A stretch of 64,000 nt of DNA. Origin: Saccharopolyspora dendranthemae (GTDB lineage: Bacteria > Actinomycetota > Actinomycetes > Mycobacteriales > Pseudonocardiaceae). The notes below the pieces were generated by a model. The model made no database searches and had not been told where the DNA came from. It was given only the letters and a program-made list of their open reading frames with translations. The DNA is taken from positions 310,001 through 374,000 of the forward strand of contig NZ_VIWX01000003.1 in assembly GCF_007829955.1 (NCBI RefSeq), in the 5' to 3' direction. Each line of letters opens with the position of its first letter. Positions within the stretch are counted from its first letter, which is position 1. Shown piece after piece: positions 31,550-40,561 of the stretch. A program made the translations under genes and the position numbers.

Positions 31550-31565
31550 GTTACCTATGAGTAAC
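31550..31565. promoter_or_regulatory. second GTTAC-N6-GTAAC operator
   Basis: Read on the minus strand it is GTTACTCATAGGTAAC, differing from the site at 18285-18300 only in three central bases. It stands between the small minus-strand frame ending at 31495 and ptsI. Confidence 0.6.
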
Positions 31566-31740
31566 GTCACGGGCTGCTGCAGACGGGTGACGTAGGAACC
31601 CGCTGTGGCACTGCGCGTGTGCCCCCTGGCTCACACGATCAAGCCAAACGGGGATCGCGTCCTTACGCTGGTGATGAGCAGGGTGTTGCGGTGCGTGTCG
31701 TATCCGCGCCGGATGCTTCTGCTGCGCAACTCGGAAAGGT

Positions 31741-31754
31741 ATGGTCTAGACCAT
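31741..31754. promoter_or_regulatory. DasR-type operator (dre) overlapping ptsI start
   Basis: ATGGTCTAGACCAT is a perfect palindrome containing TGGTCTAGACCA, the core of the DasR-responsive element known from Streptomyces. Its last bases are the first two bases of the ptsI ATG (31753). DasR is a GntR-family repressor relieved by glucosamine-6-phosphate and controls the GlcNAc PTS genes. Confidence 0.85.
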
Positions 31755-33387
31755 GTCGCGTTTGACTGGTGTCGGAGTCAGCTCCGGCCGCGCCGCCGGG
31801 CCGATCGCCCGGGTGGCCGACCCGTTGCCCGAGCCCGCCGCCACCCCCGCCCCGACCGACCAGGTCGCCGAGGCCGCACGGATCCGCCCCGCCGCCGACG
31901 CGGTCGCCGACGGGTTGTTCCAGCGCGCAGGCAGGGTCGGCGGGGACGCCAAGGCCGTGCTGGAGACCACCGCGGCGATGGCCATGGACCCGGCCCTGAT
32001 CTCGCAGGCCGAGCAGCTCGTCGCCACCCGGTCGGTGCCCGCCGCCCGCGCCGTCCACGAGGCCGCCAACGGTTTCGCCGACGCGCTGCGCGCCGCCGGT
32101 GGGTACATGGCCGAGCGCGCCCGCGACGTCCACGACGTGCGGGACCGGATCATCGCCGAGCTCGCAGGCGTGACACCGCCCGGCGTCCCCGAGCTCTCCG
32201 CCCCGAGCGTTCTCGTGGCGCGCGACCTCGCGCCCGCCGACACCGCCGACCTCGATCCGAAGCTGGTTCTCGCGCTGGTCACCGAGGAAGGCGGACCCAC
32301 CAGCCACACCGCGATCCTCGCGCGTGCGCTGGGGATCCCGGCCGTCGTCGCGGTTCGCGGCGTGCTCGACGCGATCGCCGCCGGCGCCACCGTCGACGGC
32401 GACGAGGGCGACGTCGAGCTCTCCGAGACCGCGGTGGAGGTGCGCGCCGCCCAGCCGCCCGCGCACGCCGAATGGGACGGCGTCGGGCAGACCGCCGACG
32501 GGGTGCCGGTCAAGGTACTCGCCAACGTCGGGTCGGCCACCGACTCCACCGGTGCGGTCGCGGCAGGGGCGCAAGGCGTCGGGCTGTTCCGCACCGAGTT
32601 CTGCTACCTCGGCGCCGATGCCGAACCCGACGTGGCCACCCAGCGCGCCGCCTACGCCGAGGTGCTCACCCCGTTCGCGGGCAAGCCCGTGATCGTGAGG
32701 ACCCTCGACGCGGGCGCCGACAAACCGCTGTCGTTCCTGGACATGGGGACCGAGCCGAACCCGGCGCTGGGCGTGCGCGGGCTGCGGGTCGCCTTCGACC
32801 AGCCCGACCTGCTCGACAAGCAGCTCGAAGCCATCGCCGGTGCCGCCCAGGACACCGGAGCCGAGGTGTCGGTGATGGCGCCGATGGTCGCCACCGCCGA
32901 CGAGGCCGGCTGGTTCGCCGAACGCGCCCGCGCAGGCGGTCTCGACCGGGCGGGCGTGATGATCGAGGTGCCCGCGGCAGCGCTCTCGGCGTCGGAGATC
33001 CTGCAGGCGGTGGACTTCGTCAGCATCGGCACCAACGACCTGGCGCAGTACGTCTTCGCCGCCGACCGGATGGCCGGCGCGCTCGCCGGCCTCAACGACC
33101 CGTGGCAGCCCGCGCTGCTGCGGCTCATCGCGATGATCGGCCAGGCGGGTCGACAGGTCGACAAATCGGTAGGTGTCTGCGGCGAGGCCGCCTCCGACCC
33201 GCACCTGGCCGGAGTGCTGGCGGGACTGGGCGTCACGAGCGTGTCGATGAACGCCTCGGCCGTCCGAGCCGTCGGCGCCGCTCTCGCGCAGCACCCGCAC
33301 GCCACGTTCCGCAAGGCGGCGGAGGCCGCGCTGGAGGCGCCCAGCGCGGCGGCGGCGCGGCAGACCACGAAGACGACCCTGGCCTGA
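31753..33387 (+). CDS. ptsI: phosphoenolpyruvate-protein phosphotransferase (PTS enzyme I)
   Basis: A 544-residue PTS enzyme I. The phosphohistidine is H185 in GGPTSHTAILAR; the PEP-binding barrel includes GVGLFRTEFCYL, and VSIGTNDLAQY plus the C-terminal GVCGEAASDP complete the signature. It transfers phosphate from PEP to HPr for sugar uptake. GGAAAGG at 31733-31739 lies 13 bases before ATG 31753, long for an SD, because the dre site intervenes; TATGGT at 31740-31745 could instead be the -10 of a leaderless transcript. No ptsH or EII gene is nearby. Confidence 0.97.
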   Translation: MSRLTGVGVSSGRAAGPIARVADPLPEPAATPAPTDQVAEAARIRPAADAVADGLFQRAGRVGGDAKAVLETTAAMAMDPALISQAEQLVATRSVPAARAVHEAANGFADALRAAGGYMAERARDVHDVRDRIIAELAGVTPPGVPELSAPSVLVARDLAPADTADLDPKLVLALVTEEGGPTSHTAILARALGIPAVVAVRGVLDAIAAGATVDGDEGDVELSETAVEVRAAQPPAHAEWDGVGQTADGVPVKVLANVGSATDSTGAVAAGAQGVGLFRTEFCYLGADAEPDVATQRAAYAEVLTPFAGKPVIVRTLDAGADKPLSFLDMGTEPNPALGVRGLRVAFDQPDLLDKQLEAIAGAAQDTGAEVSVMAPMVATADEAGWFAERARAGGLDRAGVMIEVPAAALSASEILQAVDFVSIGTNDLAQYVFAADRMAGALAGLNDPWQPALLRLIAMIGQAGRQVDKSVGVCGEAASDPHLAGVLAGLGVTSVSMNASAVRAVGAALAQHPHATFRKAAEAALEAPSAAAARQTTKTTLA

Positions 33388-33411
33388 CCCCGGCGGGGAG
33401 CGCCGAGCGGA

Positions 33412-34089
33412 TCACTCCTGCTCTTCGGACTCCCCGTCCTGGTCGAGGCCGTGCTCGATGGCGTAGCGGGCCAGCTCGACGCGGTTGTGCAGCTGCAGCT
33501 TGCGCAAGGTCGACTGCACGTGGTTCTCCACCGTGCGGTGGGAGATCACCAGCTTGGTCGCGATCTGCCGGGCCGTCATGCCCTTGGCGACCAGGCGCAG
33601 CACGTCGGTCTCGCGCTCGGTCAGCTGCGGGGCCTGGTGCTCGGAATCCGGCGTGATCGCCATCCGGCGGTACTCGCCCAACACCAGCCCGGCCAGCCCC
33701 GCGGTGAACACCGCGTCTCCGGCGGCCGTGCGGCGGACCGCGTCCACCAGCTCCTCCGCCGACGCGGACTTGACCAGGTAGCCCGAAGCACCGGCCTTCA
33801 CCGCCTCCAGCACGTCGGCGTGCTCGCCGCTGGCCGACAGCACCAGCACCCGCGTGCCGGGGATCTCCTGGGTGATCTGCAGCGTGGCCTCAACACCCGA
33901 GGTGTCCCCGAGGTTGAGGTCCATCAGCACCACGTCGGGCGTCACCGTCCGCGCGATCCGCAGCGCCGACGTGGCGTCGCTCGCGGTGGCGCGGACCTCG
34001 AAACCGCGCTCGCTCAAATCGCGCGCGACGCCGTCCCGCCACATCGGGTGGTCGTCGACGACCATCACGGTGACCGGCGGTTCGCTCAT
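33412..34089 (-). CDS. NarL/LuxR-type response regulator
   Basis: A 225-residue regulator. The receiver (1-120) has acidic pocket DD at 12-13 and phospho-acceptor D57 in LMDLNLGD; the LuxR HTH spans about 155-205 (LTERETDVLRLVAKGMTARQ). It overlaps the kinase gene stop by four bases (ATGA), so the pair is coupled. Target genes are unknown. Confidence 0.95.
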   Translation of the reverse strand: MSEPPVTVMVVDDHPMWRDGVARDLSERGFEVRATASDATSALRIARTVTPDVVLMDLNLGDTSGVEATLQITQEIPGTRVLVLSASGEHADVLEAVKAGASGYLVKSASAEELVDAVRRTAAGDAVFTAGLAGLVLGEYRRMAITPDSEHQAPQLTERETDVLRLVAKGMTARQIATKLVISHRTVENHVQSTLRKLQLHNRVELARYAIEHGLDQDGESEEQE

Positions 34090-35261
34090 CGCTGTCCTCC
34101 TCGGCGGCGTTTCGGCTCCGCGGTGCGCGGGACCCGGACCTCCCACTCGGTCCCCTCGCCCGGCGCCGTGTCGAGAGTGATCATCCCACCCAAGGCGGTG
34201 ACCCGTCCCTTGATGGACTTCGCGATCCCCATCCGCCCCTCGGCCGCGGCCTCGTCCAACCGCCCCTCGGGAATTCCCGGTCCGTCGTCGCGGACGCTGA
34301 GCACGATCTCGTCGGGCAGCTCCTCCAGCAGCACCCACGCCTGGGTCTGCTCGCCCGCGTGCTTGTCGACGTTGGCCAGCGCCTCCCGGACCACCGCCGC
34401 GAGATCCGCGCTGAGCTGCTCGCTCAGCAGAACCGGGTTGCCCGGTACCGAGACGTGCACCCGCGCGGTGCGCAGGACCTGCAGCCGGGCCGCCAGATCG
34501 GTCTCACCGTCCTCTGTGGTCTCCGGCTTGGTGGCGATCAGCGAGCGCAGCTTGATCTCCTGCTCCCCGGCCAGTTCCGCGAGCTCGGCCGCTTCCCCGC
34601 CGAGCTCCGCGCCGCGCCGGCGAACCCTGGCCAGCACCTGCAGAACGCTGTCGTGGATGGACCGCGCCAGCCGTTCCCGTTCCGCCGTGGCGGCTTCGGT
34701 GCGCAGCGCGTGCGCGAGTCGCTCGGTGGACCGGCGCGCGTGGTCGGAGTTCAAGCCGATCACCAGCCCCACCCCGATGAGCAGCACCGTGTCCAGCGCC
34801 ATGTCCGAGCCGATCCGGCCCCGCACCAGCAGGTTTCCCGCCGCCTCGATGATCCCGGTGGCGAGACCGCCCGTCATCCCCCACTGCACGGCCGCCGCGG
34901 TGACCCCGGTGGAGTGCCAGACCGTCACCACCGACGGGTCCGGCGAGTTCATCTGCGTCTCGGTCAGGATGAGCTCGTTGAGCAGGAACAGCGCGTTGAC
35001 CACCACGACGTCGGCGGCCACCAGGCGGTTGGTGCGACCGGCCCTGGTCCGGTACTTCCAGACGGTGAACGCGGTCCACACGGCCATGCAGGCCAAGCAG
35101 GCCGCCGCCAGCCGCGGCCGCTCGTACTTGTCGTACAACATGACGAACCAGGACGCGGCGTAGAAGAACGCCACGATGCGAAAGACGTTGTGCCCTCGCC
35201 ACAGCGGCGTTCGACCGTCGGCCACGTGCGGTGGCACCGGCGATGCGTGCGAACCCGTCAA
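34086..35261 (-). CDS. MacS-like sensor histidine kinase
   Basis: About 391 residues with five to six membrane helices in the N-terminal half, a HisKA_3 segment (ERERLARSIHDSVLQVLARV) and a HATPase domain (REALANVDKHA, VRDDGPGIPEG). It resembles the MacS family of actinobacteria. I place the start at TTG 35261, where GGGGAAGGGG lies six bases upstream; GTG at 35390 would add 43 residues with no hydrophobic character. It partners the overlapping response regulator. Confidence 0.88.
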   Translation of the reverse strand: MTGSHASPVPPHVADGRTPLWRGHNVFRIVAFFYAASWFVMLYDKYERPRLAAACLACMAVWTAFTVWKYRTRAGRTNRLVAADVVVVNALFLLNELILTETQMNSPDPSVVTVWHSTGVTAAAVQWGMTGGLATGIIEAAGNLLVRGRIGSDMALDTVLLIGVGLVIGLNSDHARRSTERLAHALRTEAATAERERLARSIHDSVLQVLARVRRRGAELGGEAAELAELAGEQEIKLRSLIATKPETTEDGETDLAARLQVLRTARVHVSVPGNPVLLSEQLSADLAAVVREALANVDKHAGEQTQAWVLLEELPDEIVLSVRDDGPGIPEGRLDEAAAEGRMGIAKSIKGRVTALGGMITLDTAPGEGTEWEVRVPRTAEPKRRRGGQR

Positions 35262-35469
35262 CTCGAACCCCTTCCCCGGCGACCATCCTGCCCCACGCGG
35301 GCTCCGTTGTGGAATCGCGTGGGCGGGAATGCGAAATGCCCCGCACTCGTCCGATCCGCCGATCGGCAACGCCCGGTCGGGGGTGTTCACCGCGAAACGC
35401 CGTTCGCGGTTTTCCCGTTGTGCTTCGGTGTGCTCATTCGCTGTGCCAGGCTCCGGGCCGGAGGTGGCA

Positions 35470-36666
35470 ATGCGGGACTGGTTGTTGTGGCGGATGCGCC
35501 CTGCTGCGATCGGCTACGTCCTGCTGGTCCAAGCGCTGGCGCTCGCGTTGGTCGTCCTCGTGTTCGTGACCGGTCGGCAACCGGGCGCCGACGACCTGAT
35601 GAACTTCGCCGCGCTCGCCTCGACCGCGGGCGCGACCATCGTGATCACCTCGGTGTCGATCAACATCCGGCGGCAGATCCGTCGCGACCCGTGGACCCTG
35701 CACATCGTCTACCTCGCAGCCGGAATCCTGCTGCTGCCACCGAATCTTCTCGTGCTCCTGCTGCTCGGGCCCACGCTGCACGGAGTTCTGCACGACCGGC
35801 CCGAAGCGCACCGCTGGCTGTTCACCACCGCCGCCACCACCGTCGCCACGTTCGCCGCGCGGTTGGTCGCCGGCTGGGACGAACCGGTGTGGACGGGATC
35901 GAGCTTCTTCGCCGTCGGCGTGGTGCTGCTCGTCGTGCGGGCAGTGGTGGTCGCGGGCGGACTCCAGCTGCGCGAGCCCGGAGCTGCGCGCACGACCGTG
36001 CTCGGCGAACCCATCGACGTGCTGCTGGGCATCGTCGGAGCGAGCCTCGGCGGGCTGATGGCCGTCGCGATGGTGGCCGCTCCGCTCGCCGCGCTGCTCG
36101 CCGGGCCTCCGATGATCCTGCTCGACCTCGCCAGCCAGCTCCCGCAGTGGCGGCGGAGCGCCCAGCACGACGGCAAGACCGGGCTGGCCAACTCCACGCA
36201 CTGGGAACGCCTCGCCCGGGTCGAGCTGATGCGCGCCCGCCAGCGGCAGCAACCGGCCGCGCTGCTGCTCCTGGACCTCGACCGCTTCAAGCGGGTCAAC
36301 GACGAGCTCGGCCACCTGGCCGGCGACACCGTGCTGGCCGAGTTCGCGCGGATGCTCCAGAAGAACGTCCGCCGCGACGACCTGGTGGGTCGCTTCGGCG
36401 GTGAGGAGTTCGTCGTGCTGCTGCCCGGCACCCAGGACGAGACCGCCTACCGGGTCGCGGACCGGATCCGGGCGTCCACCACGACCTTGTCGGTGCGCGC
36501 CCGCGACATCCACGGCGAGAACCGGGAACTCACCGGGCTGACCGTCAGCATCGGGGTGGCGACCACGGGCCGGTTCGACTACGAGCTGACCGACCTGCTG
36601 GTGGCCGCGGACGCCGCGATGCTCGCAGCCAAAGCAGCAGGCCGAAACGCAGTCACAGTGGCTTGA
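35470..36666 (+). CDS. membrane diguanylate cyclase (GGDEF)
   Basis: A 398-residue protein with about six membrane helices (first 220 residues) and a C-terminal GGDEF domain. The catalytic motif is GGEEF in GRFGGEEFVVLLPG, and RRDD five residues before it gives the product-inhibition I-site RxxD. It should make cyclic di-GMP. ATG at 35470 follows GGAGG at 5 bases. Divergent from the two-component genes; a second GGDEF protein is encoded at 42.2 kb. Confidence 0.9.
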   Translation: MRDWLLWRMRPAAIGYVLLVQALALALVVLVFVTGRQPGADDLMNFAALASTAGATIVITSVSINIRRQIRRDPWTLHIVYLAAGILLLPPNLLVLLLLGPTLHGVLHDRPEAHRWLFTTAATTVATFAARLVAGWDEPVWTGSSFFAVGVVLLVVRAVVVAGGLQLREPGAARTTVLGEPIDVLLGIVGASLGGLMAVAMVAAPLAALLAGPPMILLDLASQLPQWRRSAQHDGKTGLANSTHWERLARVELMRARQRQQPAALLLLDLDRFKRVNDELGHLAGDTVLAEFARMLQKNVRRDDLVGRFGGEEFVVLLPGTQDETAYRVADRIRASTTTLSVRARDIHGENRELTGLTVSIGVATTGRFDYELTDLLVAADAAMLAAKAAGRNAVTVA

Positions 36667-36709
36667 GTTCTCTTTTATCCGGCTTGCGTGGCGGTGCGGG
36701 TGGCGGAAC

Positions 36710-36794
36710 CTGACACGTCTTCTGGACTCCGTGCGCCACTCCTGATGTATGCCAATACACGGCGTCGCGGCGTACTCGCCAGAAGACGTGTCAG
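36710..36794. repeat. large inverted repeat element
   Basis: Arms CTGACACGTCTTCTGG (36710-36725) and its exact complement (36779-36794) surround a 53-base loop that contains a smaller hairpin TGTAT/ATACA (36746-36759). It lies just after the diguanylate cyclase stop, in the gap between two convergent genes. Confidence 0.9.
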
Positions 36795-36797
36795 AAC

Positions 36798-36888
36798 CCG
36801 CGGCGGTGCGGGCTGAGTCCCACACTTGAAACAACGGCACCCGCCGCGGCGGTGCCGGCTGAGTCCCACACCTGACACAGCGGCTACC
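36798..36888. repeat. two imperfect 46-bp direct repeats
   Basis: Units start at 36798 and 36844 and share CCGCGGCGGTG, GGCTGAGTCCCACAC and a TGAMAC-type segment. A related GCGGTGCGGG also occurs at 36691-36700, so the whole interval 36667-36923 is a repeat mosaic with no coding frame. Confidence 0.8.
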
Positions 36889-36923
36889 GCCGCATTTGAC
36901 ATGACCCTCAGCGGGCCGGGTGT

Positions 36924-38132
36924 CTAGTTCTTCTTCTCGTCGTCGGGTTCGTCCGCGTCGGCCTTCTTGTCCACGACGTCGTCGTCGGACTCGTCGTCCG
37001 CGGGCTTCGTGGAGTCACCGGGTTTCGGTTCTCCGGCGGAGGGGGCGTTCAGGAACTCCTCCTCGTCGGCGAGCAGCGCGCGGATCGCCGAGTTGAGCAC
37101 CGCGACCATGGGGATCGCCAGCAGCGCGCCGACGATGCCGTTGATGACCACGCCGATGCTGATCGCCAGCACGACGCCCAGCGCGTGGATCCGCACCGCG
37201 CGACCGAGGATCAGCGGCTGGAGCACGTTGCCCTCCAGCTGCTGCACGGCCAGCACGATGCCGACCAGGATCACCGCGACGACCCAGCCCTTGGTCACCA
37301 GCGCGATCAGCACCGCGACAGCCCCCGAGGCGACGGCACCGATGATCGGCACGAAGCCGCCGAGGAACACCAGTGCGGCCAGCGGGATCGCCAGCGGAAC
37401 GCCCAGCAGGACCAGTCCGAGCCCGATGCCCAGCGCGTCCACCACGGCGACCAGCACGGTCGCGCGCACGAACCCGACCAGCGAGGTGAACCCGGCGATG
37501 CCCGCGTGGTCCACCCGGTCGCGCACCTGGCGCGGTGCCAACCGGACCAGGAACAGCCAGACGCGGCGACCGTCGTAGAGGAAGTAGATGAGCGTGAACA
37601 GCGCGAGCACCAGTCCGGTCAGGAAGTTGCCGAACGTGGAGGCCGTGGACAGCGCGCCGCTGGTCAGCGCGGCCTGGTTGGTCTGCAGCCACTCGCGCGC
37701 CTGCTCCAGGTACTGGCCGATCTGCGCCTCGTTGATGTGCAGCGGGGAGATCGCCAACCAGGACTTCAGCGCGTCGAGGCTCGCCAGCACCTGGCGCTGC
37801 AGGTCGGGGAACCCGTTGATGAACGCGTTGATGACGAAGCTGAACACCCCGCCGACCACCGCGAGACCGCCGATCAGCACGAGTGCCGTCGCCAGCGCCT
37901 GGGGAACCCTGCGGTGCGCCAGCCACGACACCAGCGGCGCCAGCAGTGCCGCCAGCAGCAGCGCGATGGCCACCGGGATCACCACGACGTAGATCCGCCC
38001 GATGATCATGCCCAGCACGTACAGGCTGGCGGCGATCACCAGCAATCGCCAGCTCACCGCCGCGGACACCCGGAGCACCCGGGGGATCGCCGTCGAAGCG
38101 TCTTCCGGCCTGCTGATCTTGAGCTCGCTCAC
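36924..38132 (-). CDS. AI-2E family permease
   Basis: A 402-residue integral membrane protein with seven to eight helices and the family segments LVLALFTLIYFLYDG, GGFVPIIGAVASG and LEGNVLQPLILGR. The name derives from the TqsA autoinducer-2 exporter, but members transport diverse or unknown substrates and some are Na+/H+ antiporters. The C-terminal 50 residues are highly acidic and lysine-rich. GTG at 38132 has no SD; TACGGT lies exactly six bases upstream, indicating a leaderless mRNA. Confidence 0.9.
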   Translation of the reverse strand: MSELKISRPEDASTAIPRVLRVSAAVSWRLLVIAASLYVLGMIIGRIYVVVIPVAIALLLAALLAPLVSWLAHRRVPQALATALVLIGGLAVVGGVFSFVINAFINGFPDLQRQVLASLDALKSWLAISPLHINEAQIGQYLEQAREWLQTNQAALTSGALSTASTFGNFLTGLVLALFTLIYFLYDGRRVWLFLVRLAPRQVRDRVDHAGIAGFTSLVGFVRATVLVAVVDALGIGLGLVLLGVPLAIPLAALVFLGGFVPIIGAVASGAVAVLIALVTKGWVVAVILVGIVLAVQQLEGNVLQPLILGRAVRIHALGVVLAISIGVVINGIVGALLAIPMVAVLNSAIRALLADEEEFLNAPSAGEPKPGDSTKPADDESDDDVVDKKADADEPDDEKKN

Positions 38133-38138
38133 CCCGTC

Positions 38139-38144
38139 ACCGTA
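38139..38144 (-). promoter_or_regulatory. -10 box of leaderless AI-2E permease gene
   Basis: TACGGT on the minus strand, six bases before GTG 38132. The rest of the 314-base divergent interval 38133-38446 shows TTGACA at 38369-38374 as a possible -35 for the rightward gene and nothing else I can support. Confidence 0.5.
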
Positions 38145-38446
38145 GCGCCGATCACCGGGCGCCAACCGCACAACGTCCTTCCTGATCCACAACCGCACGT
38201 GAACACCGATCCGGCCCGGTTCCTCCCGCGGGTCCGGGCTTGCGGGAACCGCGGTTCCCGCGCGGGTGGGCGTGGGGTGGATGTCCGGTTCGGGCGGATC
38301 GGCAAGTCGAGGTGTGTAACACGATGTAGCGAACCGGCTTCTCTGCGCTTACGGAAGACGACCTTGTTTTGACAGAGTTCCCGTCGCGAGGGAGGACGAA
38401 GCTCCGTGGGGGAGCCACAGCAGGCCGAGGAGGTTCTGGCACCGCG

Positions 38447-39217
38447 ATGTCCGTCCGTGACCGTACGACGCAGACCGCCGCACGGCGGTTCCTGGGCCGT
38501 GCCCTGGTCCTGGCGGGCACGGCGGCAGCCGGAACCTCCGCGGCCTTGCTGTTCGGCCAGCCCGCGGAAGCGGAGCCCGACGAACCCGTCGGGGAGCTCG
38601 TCGAGCCTCCTCCGCTGACCGGAGCTCCGGTGCTGTCCGAGGCCGCCGCGCTCACCGGCGATGCCGCGGACCTCCCGGAGGCCGCGCTGGAGAAGGTGCA
38701 GCAGGCCGGACCCGCTTCGTTCCCGCTCGAGCAGTTGGACCCGCTCGAGCTCGTGCCCGGCGAACCGGTCGGGCACCTGGTCGGCGGTCTCGACGAGGAG
38801 ACCGCCGAGACACCCGAGACGTCCGAGGAGACCGGACCTCCCACTGCGCCGGTGGAACCCGTCGCAGGGCCGGACCGGCAGGCGGACAGCCCGCTGCCGG
38901 AACCGGTCGTGAGCATCCCCGAACCCGAGCAGCCCGCGGCACATCCGCAGGTGAACAGCCTTGTCCGGGCGACCGGACACCCCGTACCGGCCGTTCCGCC
39001 CGTCCCCGAGCACGAGTACCCGGGCGGAATCTCGGCGTTGCCCGCTTCATCCGGCTGCGCCACGACGTCGGACGGCCACCAGCAGGGATCCGGTCTGCCC
39101 GGCTGGTACCCGGCGGCGCCGCGCGCCGACGACGTCCGCCCGGACGCGTGCGCGGACGACCGCGACGAGGTGCTGCGCGGGGTGCCGTCGCCGCGCCCCG
39201 GCGCGACGCCCGACTGA
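38447..39217 (+). CDS. secreted Pro/Glu-rich hypothetical protein
   Basis: A 256-residue protein with twin-Arg-containing signal sequence (RRFLGRALVLAGTAAAGTSA) ending near AEAEP. The mature chain is acidic and rich in Pro, Glu and Ala (LEQLDPLELVPGEPVG), probably unstructured, with two Cys near the C-terminus. No family recognised. ATG at 38447 is chosen for the signal peptide although GGAGG lies about 14 bases upstream; a TTG at 38369 would extend it. It precedes another secreted protein of similar style. Confidence 0.65.
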   Translation: MSVRDRTTQTAARRFLGRALVLAGTAAAGTSAALLFGQPAEAEPDEPVGELVEPPPLTGAPVLSEAAALTGDAADLPEAALEKVQQAGPASFPLEQLDPLELVPGEPVGHLVGGLDEETAETPETSEETGPPTAPVEPVAGPDRQADSPLPEPVVSIPEPEQPAAHPQVNSLVRATGHPVPAVPPVPEHEYPGGISALPASSGCATTSDGHQQGSGLPGWYPAAPRADDVRPDACADDRDEVLRGVPSPRPGATPD

Positions 39218-39378
39218 CCCGCTGACCGGCCGTGATTCGCAGTGTGGCGAACCAGCGTGCCGGCGACTTCGCGATCTGAGTCCACCGCCGCCCGCCCATG
39301 ATCAAGTTCTGATGACGGTGCGGCGCTCGAAGTTGATTTCCCCCCGGAACGCGGGGAGCCTTGTGAAGGAGAAGATCC

Positions 39379-40503
39379 ATGCAGACTTGGGCGAAGCGCG
39401 GCGTGCAGACCGCGCTGGTCACTGGTGGCATGCTGGCCGTCGGAACGGGGGTCGCTTCCGCCGGGGATGCCTGTCAGCAGCGTCCGATGCCGTTGGGAGA
39501 GTCGGTGTTCCCGCCCGCGCTCGACGAGACTGCGCCGCTGGGCCGTTGCCTGGCCGGAGACCTGTTCGCAGACGGTGCGCAGCACACCAGGCCGGTGGTG
39601 GAAACCCGCCGCGGTCAGCTCGACGAGTCCGCTGCCGAGCTGACCCGCGAGATCCCCGCGATCCGGTTCCAGGAGTCGCCGCTCAAGCTCGCGGGCTGGG
39701 CGGCTGATCCCTCCGAGGCCAAGCCGCTCGACCTGCGCCGTTCGCCGCAGGGCCAGGCCCCGGTCACCCCGGCCGAGGGTTTCCACCGCTCGCTGAGCTG
39801 GTCCGCGTCGATCGGCGACGTCGTGCGCGAGCGCGCCGCGGACCGCGGTCCGCAGACGGCCGAGCTGGTCATCCCGCACGACGACCTCGTCTACTTCGAC
39901 GGTTTCGGCCCGGCCAACGGGATCATCGAGCTCTACGAGGGCGCGCTGTCCGCTCGCGAGGAGGTCCCGGTCGAGACCGGTGGGCTGCTGGCCACCGACT
40001 CGGTCGACCTGACCTCCGCCGACGTGGGCGGTCTGCGCAGCGACCTGCGCACCGTGCCGCCGCTCGTGCTGTCCGCGGCACTGGCCGAGCCCCCGGCTCC
40101 CCCGGCCGCCCCGGTGGACTTCGTGCCGCTGGACGTGCCGGGCGAGCGCCAGGCCCCGGCCACCGAGGTGCCCCCGCTGTCCGGCCTCTCGCTGCTGGAG
40201 CTGTCGAAGGTGCCGGGCGCGGTCGAGCGCGGCGGACCGGGCCTATCCGCGCCGATCCCGGGCTTCGGGAAGCTCAACGCCCTGCAGGACGGGCAGACCT
40301 CCGGACCGGCGCCGAGCCGGATCACCGCCGCGCTGGAGGACACCGTGCTCTCCGCGCGGACGATGGTCGCGCCCCGATCCGAGCTGCCGCTGCTGTCCGG
40401 CATGACCGGTGCTCCCGACGTCACCCTGCCGATGCCGGCCATCAGCCCCGAGATGATGCACCGCTTCGACAACGCCGAGACCGTCGTGATGAACCGCATC
40501 TGA
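39379..40503 (+). CDS. secreted hypothetical protein (MQTWAKRGVQ signal family)
   Basis: A 374-residue protein with a clear Sec signal (1-28, VTGGMLAVGTGVASA). The mature part is Pro/Ala/Leu-rich without a recognised domain. The signal region resembles a set of exported proteins I associate with Pseudonocardiales, which is a recollection rather than a search result. GAAGGAG lies 8 bases before ATG 39379. It ends in a strong terminator. Confidence 0.7.
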   Translation: MQTWAKRGVQTALVTGGMLAVGTGVASAGDACQQRPMPLGESVFPPALDETAPLGRCLAGDLFADGAQHTRPVVETRRGQLDESAAELTREIPAIRFQESPLKLAGWAADPSEAKPLDLRRSPQGQAPVTPAEGFHRSLSWSASIGDVVRERAADRGPQTAELVIPHDDLVYFDGFGPANGIIELYEGALSAREEVPVETGGLLATDSVDLTSADVGGLRSDLRTVPPLVLSAALAEPPAPPAAPVDFVPLDVPGERQAPATEVPPLSGLSLLELSKVPGAVERGGPGLSAPIPGFGKLNALQDGQTSGPAPSRITAALEDTVLSARTMVAPRSELPLLSGMTGAPDVTLPMPAISPEMMHRFDNAETVVMNRI

Positions 40504-40513
40504 TCGACCTCGA

Positions 40514-40551
40514 CGAACGAGGCCCCGTCCAGCCGGACGGGGCCTCGTTCG
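40514..40551. terminator. bidirectional terminator
   Basis: A 17-bp perfect stem (40514-40530 with 40535-40551, loop AGCC) between convergent genes. Confidence 0.9.
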
Positions 40552-40561
40552 CGTCAGGGGG

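Noticed and set aside
35325..35351. GGGAAT-N18-GTC upstream of the diguanylate cyclase gene as a SigR promoter
   Set aside because: The -10 element is GTC, not GTT, it lies about 120 bases from the start, and the gene has no thiol-stress link.
36798..36888. CRISPR-like array from the direct repeats
   Set aside because: Only two imperfect units without unique spacers and no cas genes.
38196..38201. CACGTG core considered as a second parS
   Set aside because: Flanks (ACCG left, AACA right) do not match the parS arms.
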